In this document: in pieces, positions 25,528-35,600 of the stretch
How the letters are laid out: each line of letters starts with the position of its first letter
Position numbering within the stretch: the stretch's first letter is position 1
Translations under genes and position numbers: made by a program
Assembly: GCF_017377715.1 (NCBI RefSeq)
Contig: NZ_JAFVMF010000007.1
Coordinates: 62,001-126,000 of the forward strand
Source: Acetobacter sacchari
GTDB taxonomy: Bacteria > Pseudomonadota > Alphaproteobacteria > Acetobacterales > Acetobacteraceae
Direction: 5' to 3'
DNA length: 64,000 nucleotides
The notes under the pieces: generated by a model
Told to the model about the DNA's origin: nothing
What the model saw: only the letters and a program-made list of their open reading frames with translations
Database searches by the model: none

Positions 25528-25556
25528 ACGACAGTAAAATGATGAATTTGTGACAA
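25528..25556 (-). promoter_or_regulatory. Candidate Pho box upstream of the PiT gene
   Basis: On the minus strand the sequence reads TTGTCAC, AAAT, TCATCAT, TTTA, CTGTCGT: three heptamers at 11-base spacing with AT-rich four-base spacers, as in PhoB sites. Heptamers one and three match CTGTCAT well and the middle one poorly. It ends 57 bases upstream of the PiT start. A lone CTGTCACTTTA lies at 25606-25616 on the other strand. Confidence 0.5.
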
Positions 25557-25699
25557 CCATCTTGCGGCGTCGGAACCATTTTTGAGATAAACGAACGCGA
25601 TCAACTGTCACTTTATCGTGCGTTAGCCTTTCTTCGACCATCCGAGCTTTGGTCGGATTTGCCGGGGGCCTCGCCGGATTTCGACGAGGGGCTAGGGGT

Positions 25700-26050
25700 A
25701 TGGACTATCGGCGAAGGTCGGACGACGGCGCGTCGCCGGGTCCTGCGGACGGGCGCGGCAACCATGGCGGGCGTCGGCGACGGCTGGCGGAAACGTTGCT
25801 GGCTGCGGTCCATCAGGCCTGCGATCTTGGTGAGCTGGATACTGCGCGCGGCCTTCTGGCGCTTGCGGAGGATGTCAGCGCGCGGAGGGGCATGAGTTGG
25901 GAACTCGGTCGTCGGCGCGTCATTGAAAATCTTGTGTTCGCCCATGAGCGCCTGTGGCAGTTGCGGCGGTCTGTCGCTCACGCGGAGTCTTTTCCTGTTG
26001 AGAGCTTTGAATTTCTGCGAAGACAGCTCTACTCGCCTGCCGATGATTGA
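25700..26050 (+). CDS. Small conserved-looking protein of unknown function
   Basis: A 116-residue soluble protein. After a basic, disordered-looking start (MDYRRRSDDG to GGRRRRLAE) it reads ETLLAAVHQACDLGELDTARGLLALAEDVSARR and then RRVIENLVFAHERLWQLR, two or three amphipathic helices resembling a helical-repeat hairpin. The ATG at 25700 follows AGGGG; the track-length start 17 codons earlier has no site. It is divergent from the PiT gene and about 170 bases upstream of the dihydroxyacetone kinase gene. I do not recognise the family. Codon composition resembles the neighbours, which supports a real gene. Confidence 0.6.
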   Translation: MDYRRRSDDGASPGPADGRGNHGGRRRRLAETLLAAVHQACDLGELDTARGLLALAEDVSARRGMSWELGRRRVIENLVFAHERLWQLRRSVAHAESFPVESFEFLRRQLYSPADD

Positions 26051-26220
26051 GCGCGTTCAGCCGAGGCGCGAGGGGCCAGTTCCCGGAGTCGGAGTTCCGG
26101 AGCGCGGTGGTCGCAGGGGTGGACGGGCGATCGAAACGGCGGGACGGTAGCGCGTTTATGGTCTCGGGCGGGTGACGCAGCCAGCATCAGGGACCGCCTC
26201 CCGCGAAAGGACATTCCGGC

Positions 26221-27858
26221 ATGAAGCGCTTCATCAACAGCCGCGAGAAGCTTGTCACCGAGGCTTTGGACGGCCTGCTGCGATCGCCTGCGGGTCGTAA
26301 CTTGACACGGCTGGACGGTTATCCGGACATAAAAGTCGTTCTGCGACGTGACTGGAAAAAAGAGGATGGCAAGGTCGCCGTGATTTCCGGCGGCGGCTCC
26401 GGCCACGAACCGGCGCACGCCGGTTTCGTCGGGCGCGGCATGCTCACCGCCGCTGTTTGCGGATCGCTGTTCGCCTCGCCAGGCGTCGACGCGATTCTCG
26501 CAGGCGTCATCGCGGTGACGGGACCCGCCGGGTGCCTGCTGGTCGTTAAGAATTACACTGGCGATCGTCTTAACTTCGGGCTTGCGGCGGAGCAGGCGCG
26601 CGCCATGGGGCTGAATGTCGAGATGGTGGTGGTCGGCGACGATATCTCCTTGCCGGGACATCGCCACGCGCGTGGCGTTGCGGGCACGATCTTCGTTCAT
26701 AAGGCGGCGGGCGGCGTAGCGGAGGCCGGTGGGTCATTGGCCGAGGTGACGGCCATGGCGAAAGATGTCGCGGCGCGCACGCGCTCTATCGGATTGTCTC
26801 TGAGCGACGTGGACGCGTACGACGAGGCGCATGAAAGCCGCCTGAAGGTGGATGAAGCGGAACTCGGTCTGGGTATTCATGGCGAGCCCGGCGCACAGCG
26901 CATCGGACTGACGGGCGCGGATGGGTTGATGCGATTGGCGGCGGACGAATTGGTCTCGTCTTTGCCCGAAGGCGATGCACGCTACGCCCTGATGCTGAAC
27001 AACCTGGGGGCGACGCCGGTGGTCGAAATGTCCTTGTTGCTCGACGCGTTTTCGCGCACTGCGCTGGCGAAGAAAGTCGCTCTCGTGGCTGGTCCTGCGC
27101 CGTTCATGACGGCTCTCGACATGAACGGATTTTCGCTGTCCGTTCTTGAGTTGAGCACCGAGATTGAGGCTGCGCTGGAAAGCGAGGTCGGGCCGGAAGC
27201 CTGGACCGGGGTCGCGTCGTGGCGCGAGCCTTCCGTGACGCCGTTGCCGACCCTGCCCGAAGTCTTCGCGGCGGCGCCCTCAGACAATGCGGCAGTCAGG
27301 GAGACGGTGACGCGCGGGGTCAAGGCGTTGCTGGAAAATGAGGATTATCTCAACGGACTGGACGCCAAGGTTGGTGACGGCGACGCTGGATCGACCTTCG
27401 CTGAGACTGCGCGCGTCATCGACGGGGCGCTGGACCGCCTGCCGCTGAACGATCCTTTCGCCCTGATGCAGACGCTCGGTCGGCTGCTGTCCCGACACGC
27501 GGGAGGGTCGAGTGGGGTGCTGCTGTCGATCATGTTCGCAGCGGCAGGACGTAGTGAGCAGGAACGTTGGCAGGCGGCGCTGGCTGAAGGTCTTGCCGCC
27601 ATGCAGCATCTCGGGGGCGCCGGGGCGGGCGACCGGACGATGCTGGACGCGCTGATCCCGGCGATCGAAGTTCTGGAGAAAGACGGACCCTGGGACAGTG
27701 TCGTCAGTGCTGCAAGGAGCGGGGCGGACGCGACTGCTAAAATGAAGAAGGCAGGCGCGGGGCGCGCGTCTTACATTCCCGAGGGACGGCTGGACGACAC
27801 GCCAGATCCGGGAGCGGAGGCCATTGCGCGGCTGTTCGAGGCGTTGCGGGGGGGCTGA
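26221..27858 (+). CDS. dak: ATP-dependent dihydroxyacetone (glycerone) kinase, DhaK-DhaL fusion
   Basis: A 545-residue kinase that phosphorylates dihydroxyacetone to DHAP. Residues 1-330 are the DhaK domain, with GGGSGHEPAHAGFVGRGMLTAAVCG for substrate binding and His220 in LGIHGEPG, the residue that binds dihydroxyacetone covalently in homologues. Residues about 355-545 are the DhaL ATP-binding domain, with AKVGDGDAGSTF supplying metal-binding Asp residues and HAGGSSGVLLSIMF contacting nucleotide. The fused form uses ATP directly rather than the PTS. It suits an acetic acid bacterium that makes dihydroxyacetone by glycerol oxidation. AAAGGA precedes the ATG by nine bases. A 20-base perfect palindrome lies downstream. 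Confidence 0.95.
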   Translation: MKRFINSREKLVTEALDGLLRSPAGRNLTRLDGYPDIKVVLRRDWKKEDGKVAVISGGGSGHEPAHAGFVGRGMLTAAVCGSLFASPGVDAILAGVIAVTGPAGCLLVVKNYTGDRLNFGLAAEQARAMGLNVEMVVVGDDISLPGHRHARGVAGTIFVHKAAGGVAEAGGSLAEVTAMAKDVAARTRSIGLSLSDVDAYDEAHESRLKVDEAELGLGIHGEPGAQRIGLTGADGLMRLAADELVSSLPEGDARYALMLNNLGATPVVEMSLLLDAFSRTALAKKVALVAGPAPFMTALDMNGFSLSVLELSTEIEAALESEVGPEAWTGVASWREPSVTPLPTLPEVFAAAPSDNAAVRETVTRGVKALLENEDYLNGLDAKVGDGDAGSTFAETARVIDGALDRLPLNDPFALMQTLGRLLSRHAGGSSGVLLSIMFAAAGRSEQERWQAALAEGLAAMQHLGGAGAGDRTMLDALIPAIEVLEKDGPWDSVVSAARSGADATAKMKKAGAGRASYIPEGRLDDTPDPGAEAIARLFEALRGG

Positions 27859-27951
27859 CGCGTCTAGCGTCGGCCCGCTGAAACCATATCTCTTCCCATT
27901 GCTTCACAGATTATGACTTCAGGTATCGGTTCCGGCGAATTGCTGCGCTCG

Positions 27952-27971
27952 ACCGGATGAATTCATCCGGT
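27952..27971. repeat. 20-base perfect palindrome downstream of dak
   Basis: ACCGGATGAATTCATCCGGT is its own reverse complement. It sits 94 bases after the dihydroxyacetone kinase stop and 168 bases past the MFS gene's stop, between convergent genes. It can form a hairpin but has no U-tract. It may be a weak terminator or a protein-binding site. Confidence 0.6.
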
Positions 27972-28138
27972 GGGGTGAGGTTTTGACCGTTTCTGTGCAG
28001 TCACGGCTTCCGTAGAAGACGAAGCAGGCGGGGGGCTCGCCGCGCTTGCTTCGCGAAGCGCCATTAGCTCTGCGTTACAGCAACGACGCTCGGGTAATTT
28101 CCCTTGGCGACGGACAATGCGTTCACGGATAACGCGCA

Positions 28139-29374
28139 TTACGAGGCGTCCTGCGCCGCCGGACGCCACCTCTCATGCCGCACGAGAAGGACCGGAGCGA
28201 CACCAGCAAGCGCCATCGCGCTTACGACCAGAAAAACTTGAGGGAGTGCGAGGTAGTGGGCCACCACTCCGGACGCCAGTGCTGCGACGCCCGCTCCAGC
28301 ATCGAAGAAACCGTCGAACAGGCCCAGCGCGGTCCCGCGTTTCTGTGCAGGCACGGCGGAGAAAACCGGGACGGTGAGCAGTGGATAGACCATGGAGAAG
28401 CCGAAACCGGTGACGATAGCGCCGACCAGCGCCATCAGCGGTGTTTCGGCCTGCCAGATCGTCGCCAGCCCGACCGCCTGCATCAGCAGGCACGCGACAG
28501 CGAGCCACGGGCCGCGAATGCGATCGGTCACGTCGGAAAACAGCACGCGCGCACAGACATGTCCGGCGCCGAAGCCGAAAACCCCGGTTCCTGTCCCTCC
28601 GAGTGGAAGCGCCGTCCAGCCTTGCGTGGTATAATCGAGTGCGAGAAAGGAAGTGACGGCTGCAAAACCACAGGCGTTGGCGAGTAACGCAAACCCTGGC
28701 AGCAGAACGGCCGACATCATGCTCCGCAATGAGACAGGTTCATGATCGTGGTAGAGCGCGCCTGCGCCAATCGGCGCGCAGACCGCCATCGCCAGCGCGG
28801 GCACAAGCATGGACGCCAGCGCGGCCAGCGCAAATCCATGGGGCTGACCGTAATCGATCGCTGCGCCGGCGGCGGAACCGATGGCGAGTCCGGCGAACAT
28901 GCCAAGGCCCACCCATGAAACGGCGCGTCCGGTGCGGCGGGGTCCTGCGCGGTCGATCCCCCACAGGCCCGACCCGGCGATGAGCAGGCCTTCGCCCACC
29001 CCCATCAACACACGACCGACGATGATCGCGAGCAGCGCCAGCGACCGCCCGGCGTCTGTCCCGGGATTGGTGAAGTCGGACAAGGCGTAGGCGAGGCCGC
29101 AGAGAATCATGACGCCGAGACCGAGCAGCGTCGCGCTCTTGCCGCCGCGCTTGTCGGCGACGCGGCCGCTCCATGGGCGGCTGACCAGCGTGGCGATCGA
29201 TTCTAGGCCGATGACCCAGCCGACCGTCGTCAGGTCGTACCCGAATCCGAGATGGAGCTGAGGCGGCAGGATGGGCAACGACATGCCCATCGCCCCCATG
29301 CCGAGCATGGTGACGAAAGAGATCGTCGCCAGCGCCCACGTGCTCGGTGGAGCGCTTTCGGCGGAACGGGTCAT
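28139..29374 (-). CDS. Major facilitator superfamily transporter
   Basis: A 411-residue MFS permease with about twelve helices. Helix 1 is ALATISFVTMLGMGAMGMSLPILP. The family motif A region between helices 2 and 3 reads SRPWSGRVADKRGGKSATLLG, and GVGEGLLIAGSGLWGIDRAG lies in helix 4-5. The substrate cannot be inferred. The start ATG at 29374 overlaps the murJ stop as ATGA, so it is translationally coupled to murJ; the longer frame upstream lies antisense-free but inside murJ and is rejected. Coupling of an MFS exporter to the lipid II flippase gene is a positional fact without an obvious functional reason. Confidence 0.88.
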   Translation of the reverse strand: MTRSAESAPPSTWALATISFVTMLGMGAMGMSLPILPPQLHLGFGYDLTTVGWVIGLESIATLVSRPWSGRVADKRGGKSATLLGLGVMILCGLAYALSDFTNPGTDAGRSLALLAIIVGRVLMGVGEGLLIAGSGLWGIDRAGPRRTGRAVSWVGLGMFAGLAIGSAAGAAIDYGQPHGFALAALASMLVPALAMAVCAPIGAGALYHDHEPVSLRSMMSAVLLPGFALLANACGFAAVTSFLALDYTTQGWTALPLGGTGTGVFGFGAGHVCARVLFSDVTDRIRGPWLAVACLLMQAVGLATIWQAETPLMALVGAIVTGFGFSMVYPLLTVPVFSAVPAQKRGTALGLFDGFFDAGAGVAALASGVVAHYLALPQVFLVVSAMALAGVAPVLLVRHERWRPAAQDAS

Positions 29375-30936
29375 TTCTGGCGGCTGGTCCGGCGGGAAAG
29401 ACGGCGTCGGACGCCGTCCAGCGCGCTGGCGAGGTTTAGCACCCCGAGCGCGTGTAGCACGCCAAGGTAGAACACCGCGCCCAGAGGAACCTCGATCCCG
29501 AGCGTGACCCCCAGCCACAGCGTCCGATGCGACGCAGGCATGGTGAGCATGGCCTGCGCCGCGCAGAGCGCCGCCGCCATGGCGAGCGATGCGCCCGCCA
29601 TCAGCACGACCCGCTTCGTCAGCTTGCGATCGAAGCGCAACGCATCGCGCTTCAGCAGCAGCAATGTCAGCGCGGCGACATTCACGATGGCGGCGAGCGA
29701 ACTGGCCAGAGGCGGCCCGACATGCGCGAGTGGGCGCATCAGCAGAAGGTTGAGCATCAGGTTGATCATCAGGGTGAAGAACCCGATCTTGACCGGCGTG
29801 GACGTATCGCCGCGCGCAAAGAACGCCGGGGCCAGAACCTTCGCCATCACGAAAGCGGGCAGGCCAAGCGCGTAGGCGCGCAGGGACTGCGCGGACAGCG
29901 CAGCGTCGGAGAGGCTGAACGACCCGTGGGCGAAGAGAAACTGCATGATCGGCGTGGCCAGGGCGAGAAGCCCGGCGGTGGCGGGCAGCGTCAACAACAG
30001 TACGTAATCGATGGCGCTGTTCTGGACGGCGTGGGCCGTGTCTTCCTCGCCAGCGGCGAGGTGCCGGGTCAGCACCGGCAGCAGCGTGGTTCCGGCGGCG
30101 GCGCCCAGCACGCCCAGCGGCAACTGGTTGAGACGGTCAGCGAAATACATCAGCGAGACGCTGCCTGCAGGCAGGAGGGTGCCGATAATGGTGTCGATCG
30201 TCAGATTGATCTGAGTGACGCCGCTGCCGATGAGGCCGGGGGCCATACGCCGTCCCAGAAGGCGCAGTTGCGGCGTGATGCGCGGCGGCAGCGGCGTCAG
30301 ATCGAAACCTGCTCGCCTCGCGGCGATCATCAGCAGTCCGAGCTGCGCCACGCCGGAGACGGTGACGCCCCATGCCGCCGCGTGCGCGACGCTGGGCAGG
30401 AAGGGTGTGGCGAACAGCACGGCGGCGATGCCGACCACGTTGAAGGCGAGGTAGGCCGCAGCGGCGGCGCTGAAGCGGTGCAGGCCGTTCAGCACGCCCG
30501 AAACCAGCGCCGCCGCGCAGATCAGGACCAGATAAGGGAAGGTGATGCGGCTGAGCGTTACGGCCATATCGTATCGCGAGCCGGTCTCGGTGAAGCCGGG
30601 GGCGATGACCCGCAGCACCTGCGGCATGAAAATCTCGCCGAGGATGCAAAGGAAGATCAGCCAGGTCAGCAGCACGCCGAACGCCTGCCGTGCGAGCGTT
30701 CGGGCCGCGCCGTCGCCTTCGGTCGCGAGCGCCGAGGAAAACAGGGGGACGAACGCCGCGTTGAACGCACCTTCTCCAAACAAGCGGCGGAACATGTTCG
30801 GCAGTCTGAACGCCACCTGATACGCGTCCTGCATGGGACCTGCGCCCATGAAGGCGGCGAGAAGCTGGTCGCGTACGAGGCCGAGAATACGGCTGAGCAT
30901 CGTCCAGCCGCCGACAGTAAGAAAACCCTTGAGCAT
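29371..30936 (-). CDS. murJ: Lipid II flippase MurJ (MviN)
   Basis: A 521-residue, 14-helix flippase that moves the peptidoglycan precursor lipid II across the inner membrane. It starts MLKGFLTVGGWTMLSRILGLVRDQLLA, whose central Arg-containing segment is typical of MurJ. The region AYQVAFRLPNMFRRLFGEGAFNAAFVPLF is the family signature (quoted in part), and SVSLMYFADRLNQLPLGVLGAAAGTTLLP lies in helix 8. It probably leads an operon with the overlapping MFS gene and is divergent from the small gene at 31126. Confidence 0.96.
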   Translation of the reverse strand: MLKGFLTVGGWTMLSRILGLVRDQLLAAFMGAGPMQDAYQVAFRLPNMFRRLFGEGAFNAAFVPLFSSALATEGDGAARTLARQAFGVLLTWLIFLCILGEIFMPQVLRVIAPGFTETGSRYDMAVTLSRITFPYLVLICAAALVSGVLNGLHRFSAAAAAYLAFNVVGIAAVLFATPFLPSVAHAAAWGVTVSGVAQLGLLMIAARRAGFDLTPLPPRITPQLRLLGRRMAPGLIGSGVTQINLTIDTIIGTLLPAGSVSLMYFADRLNQLPLGVLGAAAGTTLLPVLTRHLAAGEEDTAHAVQNSAIDYVLLLTLPATAGLLALATPIMQFLFAHGSFSLSDAALSAQSLRAYALGLPAFVMAKVLAPAFFARGDTSTPVKIGFFTLMINLMLNLLLMRPLAHVGPPLASSLAAIVNVAALTLLLLKRDALRFDRKLTKRVVLMAGASLAMAAALCAAQAMLTMPASHRTLWLGVTLGIEVPLGAVFYLGVLHALGVLNLASALDGVRRRLSRRTSRQK

Positions 30937-31125
30937 AAGCGCTTATAGAGATGCGAACGGGGCTACGGAAAGACAGGTTCGGACAGGTGTTTCGATTATG
31001 CGTGAAACGGAAGGCGCTGATCGTCGAAAGCCGTAAGGGCGCCGTCGGTCCTTGCCGCGCCCGGTGATTTTGTTATTGCGAAAACACGAACTAAGGGCGC
31101 TGATGGCGCGGAGTGGGGGATTTGG

Positions 31126-31329
31126 ATGCGCGACAACTGGCGAACTGCTCTGGCGCAACGAATAACGATGCGGGTGATCGTCATCGTTATTGGGCTGGTC
31201 ACTATGGGACTTGCGGCCCGGTTCGCTATCGCCGCGCCCGACGTTATGCCGGGAGAGGCGATGGGGATGGTCGTGCTTGTCGTGGTGGGCGCGTTGCTGC
31301 TGCTCGGCGCGATCTGGGTAGGGCTTTAG
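31126..31329 (+). CDS. Small two-helix membrane protein
   Basis: A 67-residue protein with two predicted membrane segments: MRVIVIVIGLVTMGLAARFAI and MGMVVLVVVGALLLLGAIWVGL, separated by a short polar loop (AAPDVMPGEA). GGGGGA lies about six bases upstream of the ATG. It stands alone between divergent murJ and the next intergenic region. No family is recognised. Its clean topology and ribosome binding site support a real gene. Confidence 0.55.
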   Translation: MRDNWRTALAQRITMRVIVIVIGLVTMGLAARFAIAAPDVMPGEAMGMVVLVVVGALLLLGAIWVGL

Positions 31330-31717
31330 TTGGGGCGAAGATCAGCAACCGCGTGCCCCAGACAGGACGGCACAGGAATTTCGGGGGTGACGGCGGGTAA
31401 TCAGAGACGCGGGGAGCCGGTACCTGTCGATTCCTGCGAATGTGTGTGCGCCGCCAGCAAAACAGCGACCAGACCATTGGAAAATTGACGAGCGACCCAG
31501 GCGATCATGATGTTTTCCCCGGAAGATCATGTGGTGCGAATGTGACTCAATGTTCATCTTAAGTAAATTAAAAAACGCGCCCCTGTCATGCGGTGGACGC
31601 ATGTTGCTGAGCGCCTGCCGAGTAGGCTGAGCGCGGTTTTGCGGCCGTCGTCGATGGATTTTCCGCGCGGAATTTTCGTCGCTGAAATGTAATGTTTGTG
31701 TCGCGGTGGCCGAATTT
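31330..31717. other. Intergenic region, no gene seen
   Basis: About 390 bases between the small membrane protein gene and the end of the Nudix-like gene. The segment 31540-31590 is AT-rich (TTCATCTTAAGTAAATTAAAAA) and could hold a promoter or the end of a transcript. Short frames on both strands overlap the neighbouring gene or lack starts. Confidence 0.4.
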
Positions 31718-32470
31718 TTATTGCGTCATCATTTCAACGGCGAGGCGGGTCGTGGCGATCAAATCAGGCCGGCTGAGCCAATCAGAGCGCTCTGCCTCGG
31801 CGACGACAGTGATTTGTTCGTACTCCCTGTCGCCGGACCGTCGCCATAGCGATTCGATTTCGGCGAAGGGCAGGGCGGTGGTGAGGGAGACGCAGATATC
31901 GACGATTTCGGTATGGGCGTGAGTCACCGCGATGACAGGCGGGCCGACCGTCAGATTCTCCGCCCCCAACCCGAGCTCTTCCTCGGCTTCCGCCAGAATT
32001 TGTGCAGCGAGGTTGATATCGGTGGATGAGTCCCCAGCAGCGCTCGCTCGGGCTTCGACCGTTCCTGCGGGCGGGGATTGCCAGAACCCGCCGAGATACG
32101 CCGCGTCGCGTTGACGTCGCGCCAACACCAGTCCTTCGGGGCAGAACAGAACGCCGCAGACGGCAAGTTGCCGAAGTGGGCGCGGCCCAAAAAGGCCGGG
32201 GCGTCGGATCTGGGCGAATGCACGACGATATTCCGTCCAGTGCCCGTCTATTCGGTCGGTGGAGATTGCGTCGGCGCAGAAGATGCGCCCGTTGAACAGC
32301 GTGGGGCGTATGCGACGGGCGTCGTCCCATATGCCCGTGACGCAGGCTTCCGTCTCCGACGGCAGGACTGGTTGCTTCCCGTTTGCGTGGATAGTGAGGC
32401 GCGGTGAGAGCCGTATGCAGGTCCATGCTGAAAAGTCGTGATTTGTGGCGGACGCCTCCGGTGGGATCAT
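31718..32470 (-). CDS. Degenerate Nudix-fold protein
   Basis: A protein of about 250 residues with a Nudix-like second half: LAVCGVLFCPEGLVLARRQRDAAYLGGFWQSPPAGTVE (quoted in part as GLVLARRQRDAAYLGGFW), then AAQILAEAEEELGLGAENL and VIAVTHAHTEIVDICVSL. The helix has the EEEL part of a Nudix box, but it is split by an insert (ARASAAGDSSTDINL) and lacks the normal Gly-x5-Glu spacing, so activity is doubtful. The first half resembles no family I know. The start is uncertain: ATG at 32470 lacks a clear ribosome binding site, and a TTG at 32533 is the only longer option. It is divergent from the transglutaminase cluster. Confidence 0.6.
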   Translation of the reverse strand: MIPPEASATNHDFSAWTCIRLSPRLTIHANGKQPVLPSETEACVTGIWDDARRIRPTLFNGRIFCADAISTDRIDGHWTEYRRAFAQIRRPGLFGPRPLRQLAVCGVLFCPEGLVLARRQRDAAYLGGFWQSPPAGTVEARASAAGDSSTDINLAAQILAEAEEELGLGAENLTVGPPVIAVTHAHTEIVDICVSLTTALPFAEIESLWRRSGDREYEQITVVAEAERSDWLSRPDLIATTRLAVEMMTQ

Positions 32471-32659
32471 GACGAACGGGAGAGATGAAGGGAGAAAATC
32501 ACGGGGCGTATCCTTTGGCGGCAGCGTTCCCAAGATCGGGCGTTGCGCGTCGACGCGGGAGACTGCGTCAAATTTTTCTCATTGCGTAATAAAAATGGGT
32601 CTGTCGGTCCTCGCCGCGCTGGGCTTAACTCTGGAAAGCCAAGCTCTGGAAAGATGACT

Positions 32660-35600
32660 ATGACGCTACACGTCGCGCTGACGCACAAGACCACCTACGA
32701 TTACGACCGGCCGGTGACGCTCGGCCCGCAGGTCATCCGTCTGCGTCCTGCGGCGCACGCCCGCACGAACGTCGTGTCCTACACGCTCAAGATCGAGCCG
32801 GAACCGCATTTTATCAACTGGATGCAGGACCCGTCCGGCAACTGGCAGGCCCGCGTCGTGTTCCCGGAGCGCGTCGACCATTTCCATGTCAGCGTCGACC
32901 TTGTCGCCGACATGGCGACGGTCAATCCGTTCGACTTCTTCCTTGAACCGGATGCGGAGCAGTGGCCGTTCACATACGACCACGTGCTGGATCAGGAACT
33001 TGCGCCGTATCGCAGGACCGAGCCTCTCGGCCCGCTGTTGAGCGCCTGGCTTGACGGCGTGTCGCGCGAGCCGCGTCGGACAGTGGACATGCTGGTCGAG
33101 CTGAACCAGGCGATTCAGCGACGTATCTCGTATGTCGTGCGTATGGAGCCCGGCGTCTGGACGCCGGAGGAGACGCTTGGTGAAGGGCGCGGTTCGTGCC
33201 GCGACAGCGCGTGGCTGCTGGTGCAGTTGCTGCGTCACCTTGGTTACGCGGCCCGGTTTGTGTCGGGGTATCTGATACAGCTCGCCGCCGACGAAAAGCC
33301 TGTGGAAGGCCCGAGCGGCCCTGAGGCGGACTTCACCGACCTTCATGCGTGGGCGGAGGTATATCTGCCCGGCGCCGGTTGGGTCGGACTTGATGCAACC
33401 TCGGGAATGTTGGCGGGCGAGGGGCATATTCCGCTCGCCGCGACGCCGGAGCCGAGTTCTGCTGCACCGATTTCCGGCGGTGTGGAGAAGTGCGAGACCG
33501 AATTCGGGTTCGAGATGTTCGTGACGCGCGTGGCCGAAACGCCGCGCACGACGATGCCTTACGCCGACGGAACGTGGCGCGACATCCTTGCTGCCGGCGA
33601 AGCGGTCGACGCGCAGCTGGAGGCTGGCGACGTTCGTCTGACGATGGGCGGGGAGCCGACGTTCATCGCCGCCGCCGACATGGACGCGCCGGAGTGGAAC
33701 ATCGAGGCGCTGGGCCCGACCAAACGGGCTTACGCGCAGCGACTTCTGCATAAACTGATGCCGCTCTGGTCGCCCGGCGCGACCTATATGACGTTGTTCG
33801 GTAAGCATTATCCGGGCGAACAACTGCCCCGATGGGCGCTGACCTGCTACTGGCGCGTGGACGGGGAGCCGGTGTGGCTTGACCGTGCGCTCCTTGCGTC
33901 CGACGACGATACGGACGACGCGACGGAACATGACGCACGGCGTTTCGCCCGCTCGCTCGCGCAACGTCTTGGCGTTGACGAAGAACTCGTGACGCCTGCG
34001 TACGAGGACGTTCATTATTATCTGTGGAAAGAGCACCGGCTGCCCGCGAACGTGCTCGCCGAGAGTTCGAAGCTGAACGACCCTCTGGAGCGTGAGCGTC
34101 TTGCGCGGGTGTTCGGGCGCGGATTGTCGCGGGAATCGGGTTCGGTGTTGCCGCTGCGGGTTGAGGTGCGCGACGGCGTACGGCGTTGGAGGTCGGGGCG
34201 CTGGTTCCTGCGCGACGACACCATTTTCCTGATCCCGGGCGACTCATCGATCGGTTTCCGCCTGCCGCTGCACAGCCTGCCCTGGGCCGACGCAGAGAGC
34301 ATCGAGCAGCAGTTCGAGCCTGACCCATTCGCAGCGAAATCTCCTCTCCCGCCGCATCCGGCAGCCGTTCGTTACACGCCGACCGCATACAGGGCGAGCG
34401 CGCCGGATCGTATTGGCTCGCAGGGCGCTTTCCATGAGCGACTGCAACGTCCCGAGCCTATATTGTCGGATCTTCCGGCGTTACCGCCCTATCCCGTTGG
34501 CAAGCCCTGGCGCATCAGTACGGCGACGGCGCTGGGCGAGCACCTTCTGGAGATCAATCGGGAAGAGCCGGACGTTGTCCGCACCGCGCTGACCGTCGAG
34601 GCGCGGGGGGGTATCCTCCATGTGTTCTTCCCTCCGCTGTATGCGATCGAGGACTGGCTGGATCTGTGCGCGCAGGTTGAAGCGACGGCGAACGAATTCG
34701 GTCGCAAGGTTGTGCTGGAGGGCTACGCGCCGCCGCGCGATCCGCGCGTCAAATCGTTCTCGATCACGCCGGACCCTGGCGTCATTGAGGTCAACGTGCA
34801 TCCAGCTGCGAGTTGGGCGGAGCATGAGGAGCGCAGCCGCCAGCTTTATGACGAGGCGCGCGGCGTCGGCCTGATCGCTGAAAAATTCCTGCTCGACGGC
34901 CGTCATGTCGGAACGGGCGGCGGCAACCATGTGGTGATGGGCGCGACGAGACCGGAGGACAGCCCCTTCCTGCGCCGTCCAGACCTGCTGCGGTCGCTGG
35001 TCGGCTTCTGGCACAATCACCCGTCGCTGTCCTACCTGTTCAGTGGCCTGTTCATCGGACCAAGCTCGCAGCATCCGCGCATCGACGAGGCGCGACAGGA
35101 TGCGTTGTATGAGCTTGAGATCGCGTTCCGGCAGGTGAACCGGCAGACGTTCACGCCGCCTTGGCTGACCGATCGGCTGTTCCGCAACCTGTTCGCCGAT
35201 ATGACCGGCAACACGCACCGGACCGAGTTCTGTATCGACAAGCTGTATGCGCCGGAAAGCTCGTCGGGTCGGCTGGGGCTTGTAGAATACCGGGCCTTCG
35301 AGATGCCGCCGCATCACCGGATGGCGGCGGCGCAGAGCCTGCTGATGCGCGCCTGCGTCGCAGCCTTCTGGAAGACGCCATACGAGCGCCGTCTGGTTCG
35401 CTGGGGAACGCGCCTGCACGACGATTTCATGCTGCCGCATTACGTCGAGCAGGATTTTCGTGACGCGATCGCAGAACTGGCGCAGCTGGGCGCGCCGCTC
35501 GACGCCGACTGGTTCGCGCCGCATTTCGAGTTCCGGTTCCCAGAGATCGGAAATATCAGCGAACTTGGGATCACGCTTGAGCTTCGCCATGCGCTGGAGC

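Noticed and set aside
27963-28169. 68-codon minus-strand frame between dak and the MFS gene
   Set aside because: No ribosome binding site, overlaps the MFS gene's end and contains the palindrome.
29527-30948. 473-codon plus-strand frame opposite murJ
   Set aside because: Arg/Gln/Glu-rich antisense shadow; murJ matches its family along the whole length.
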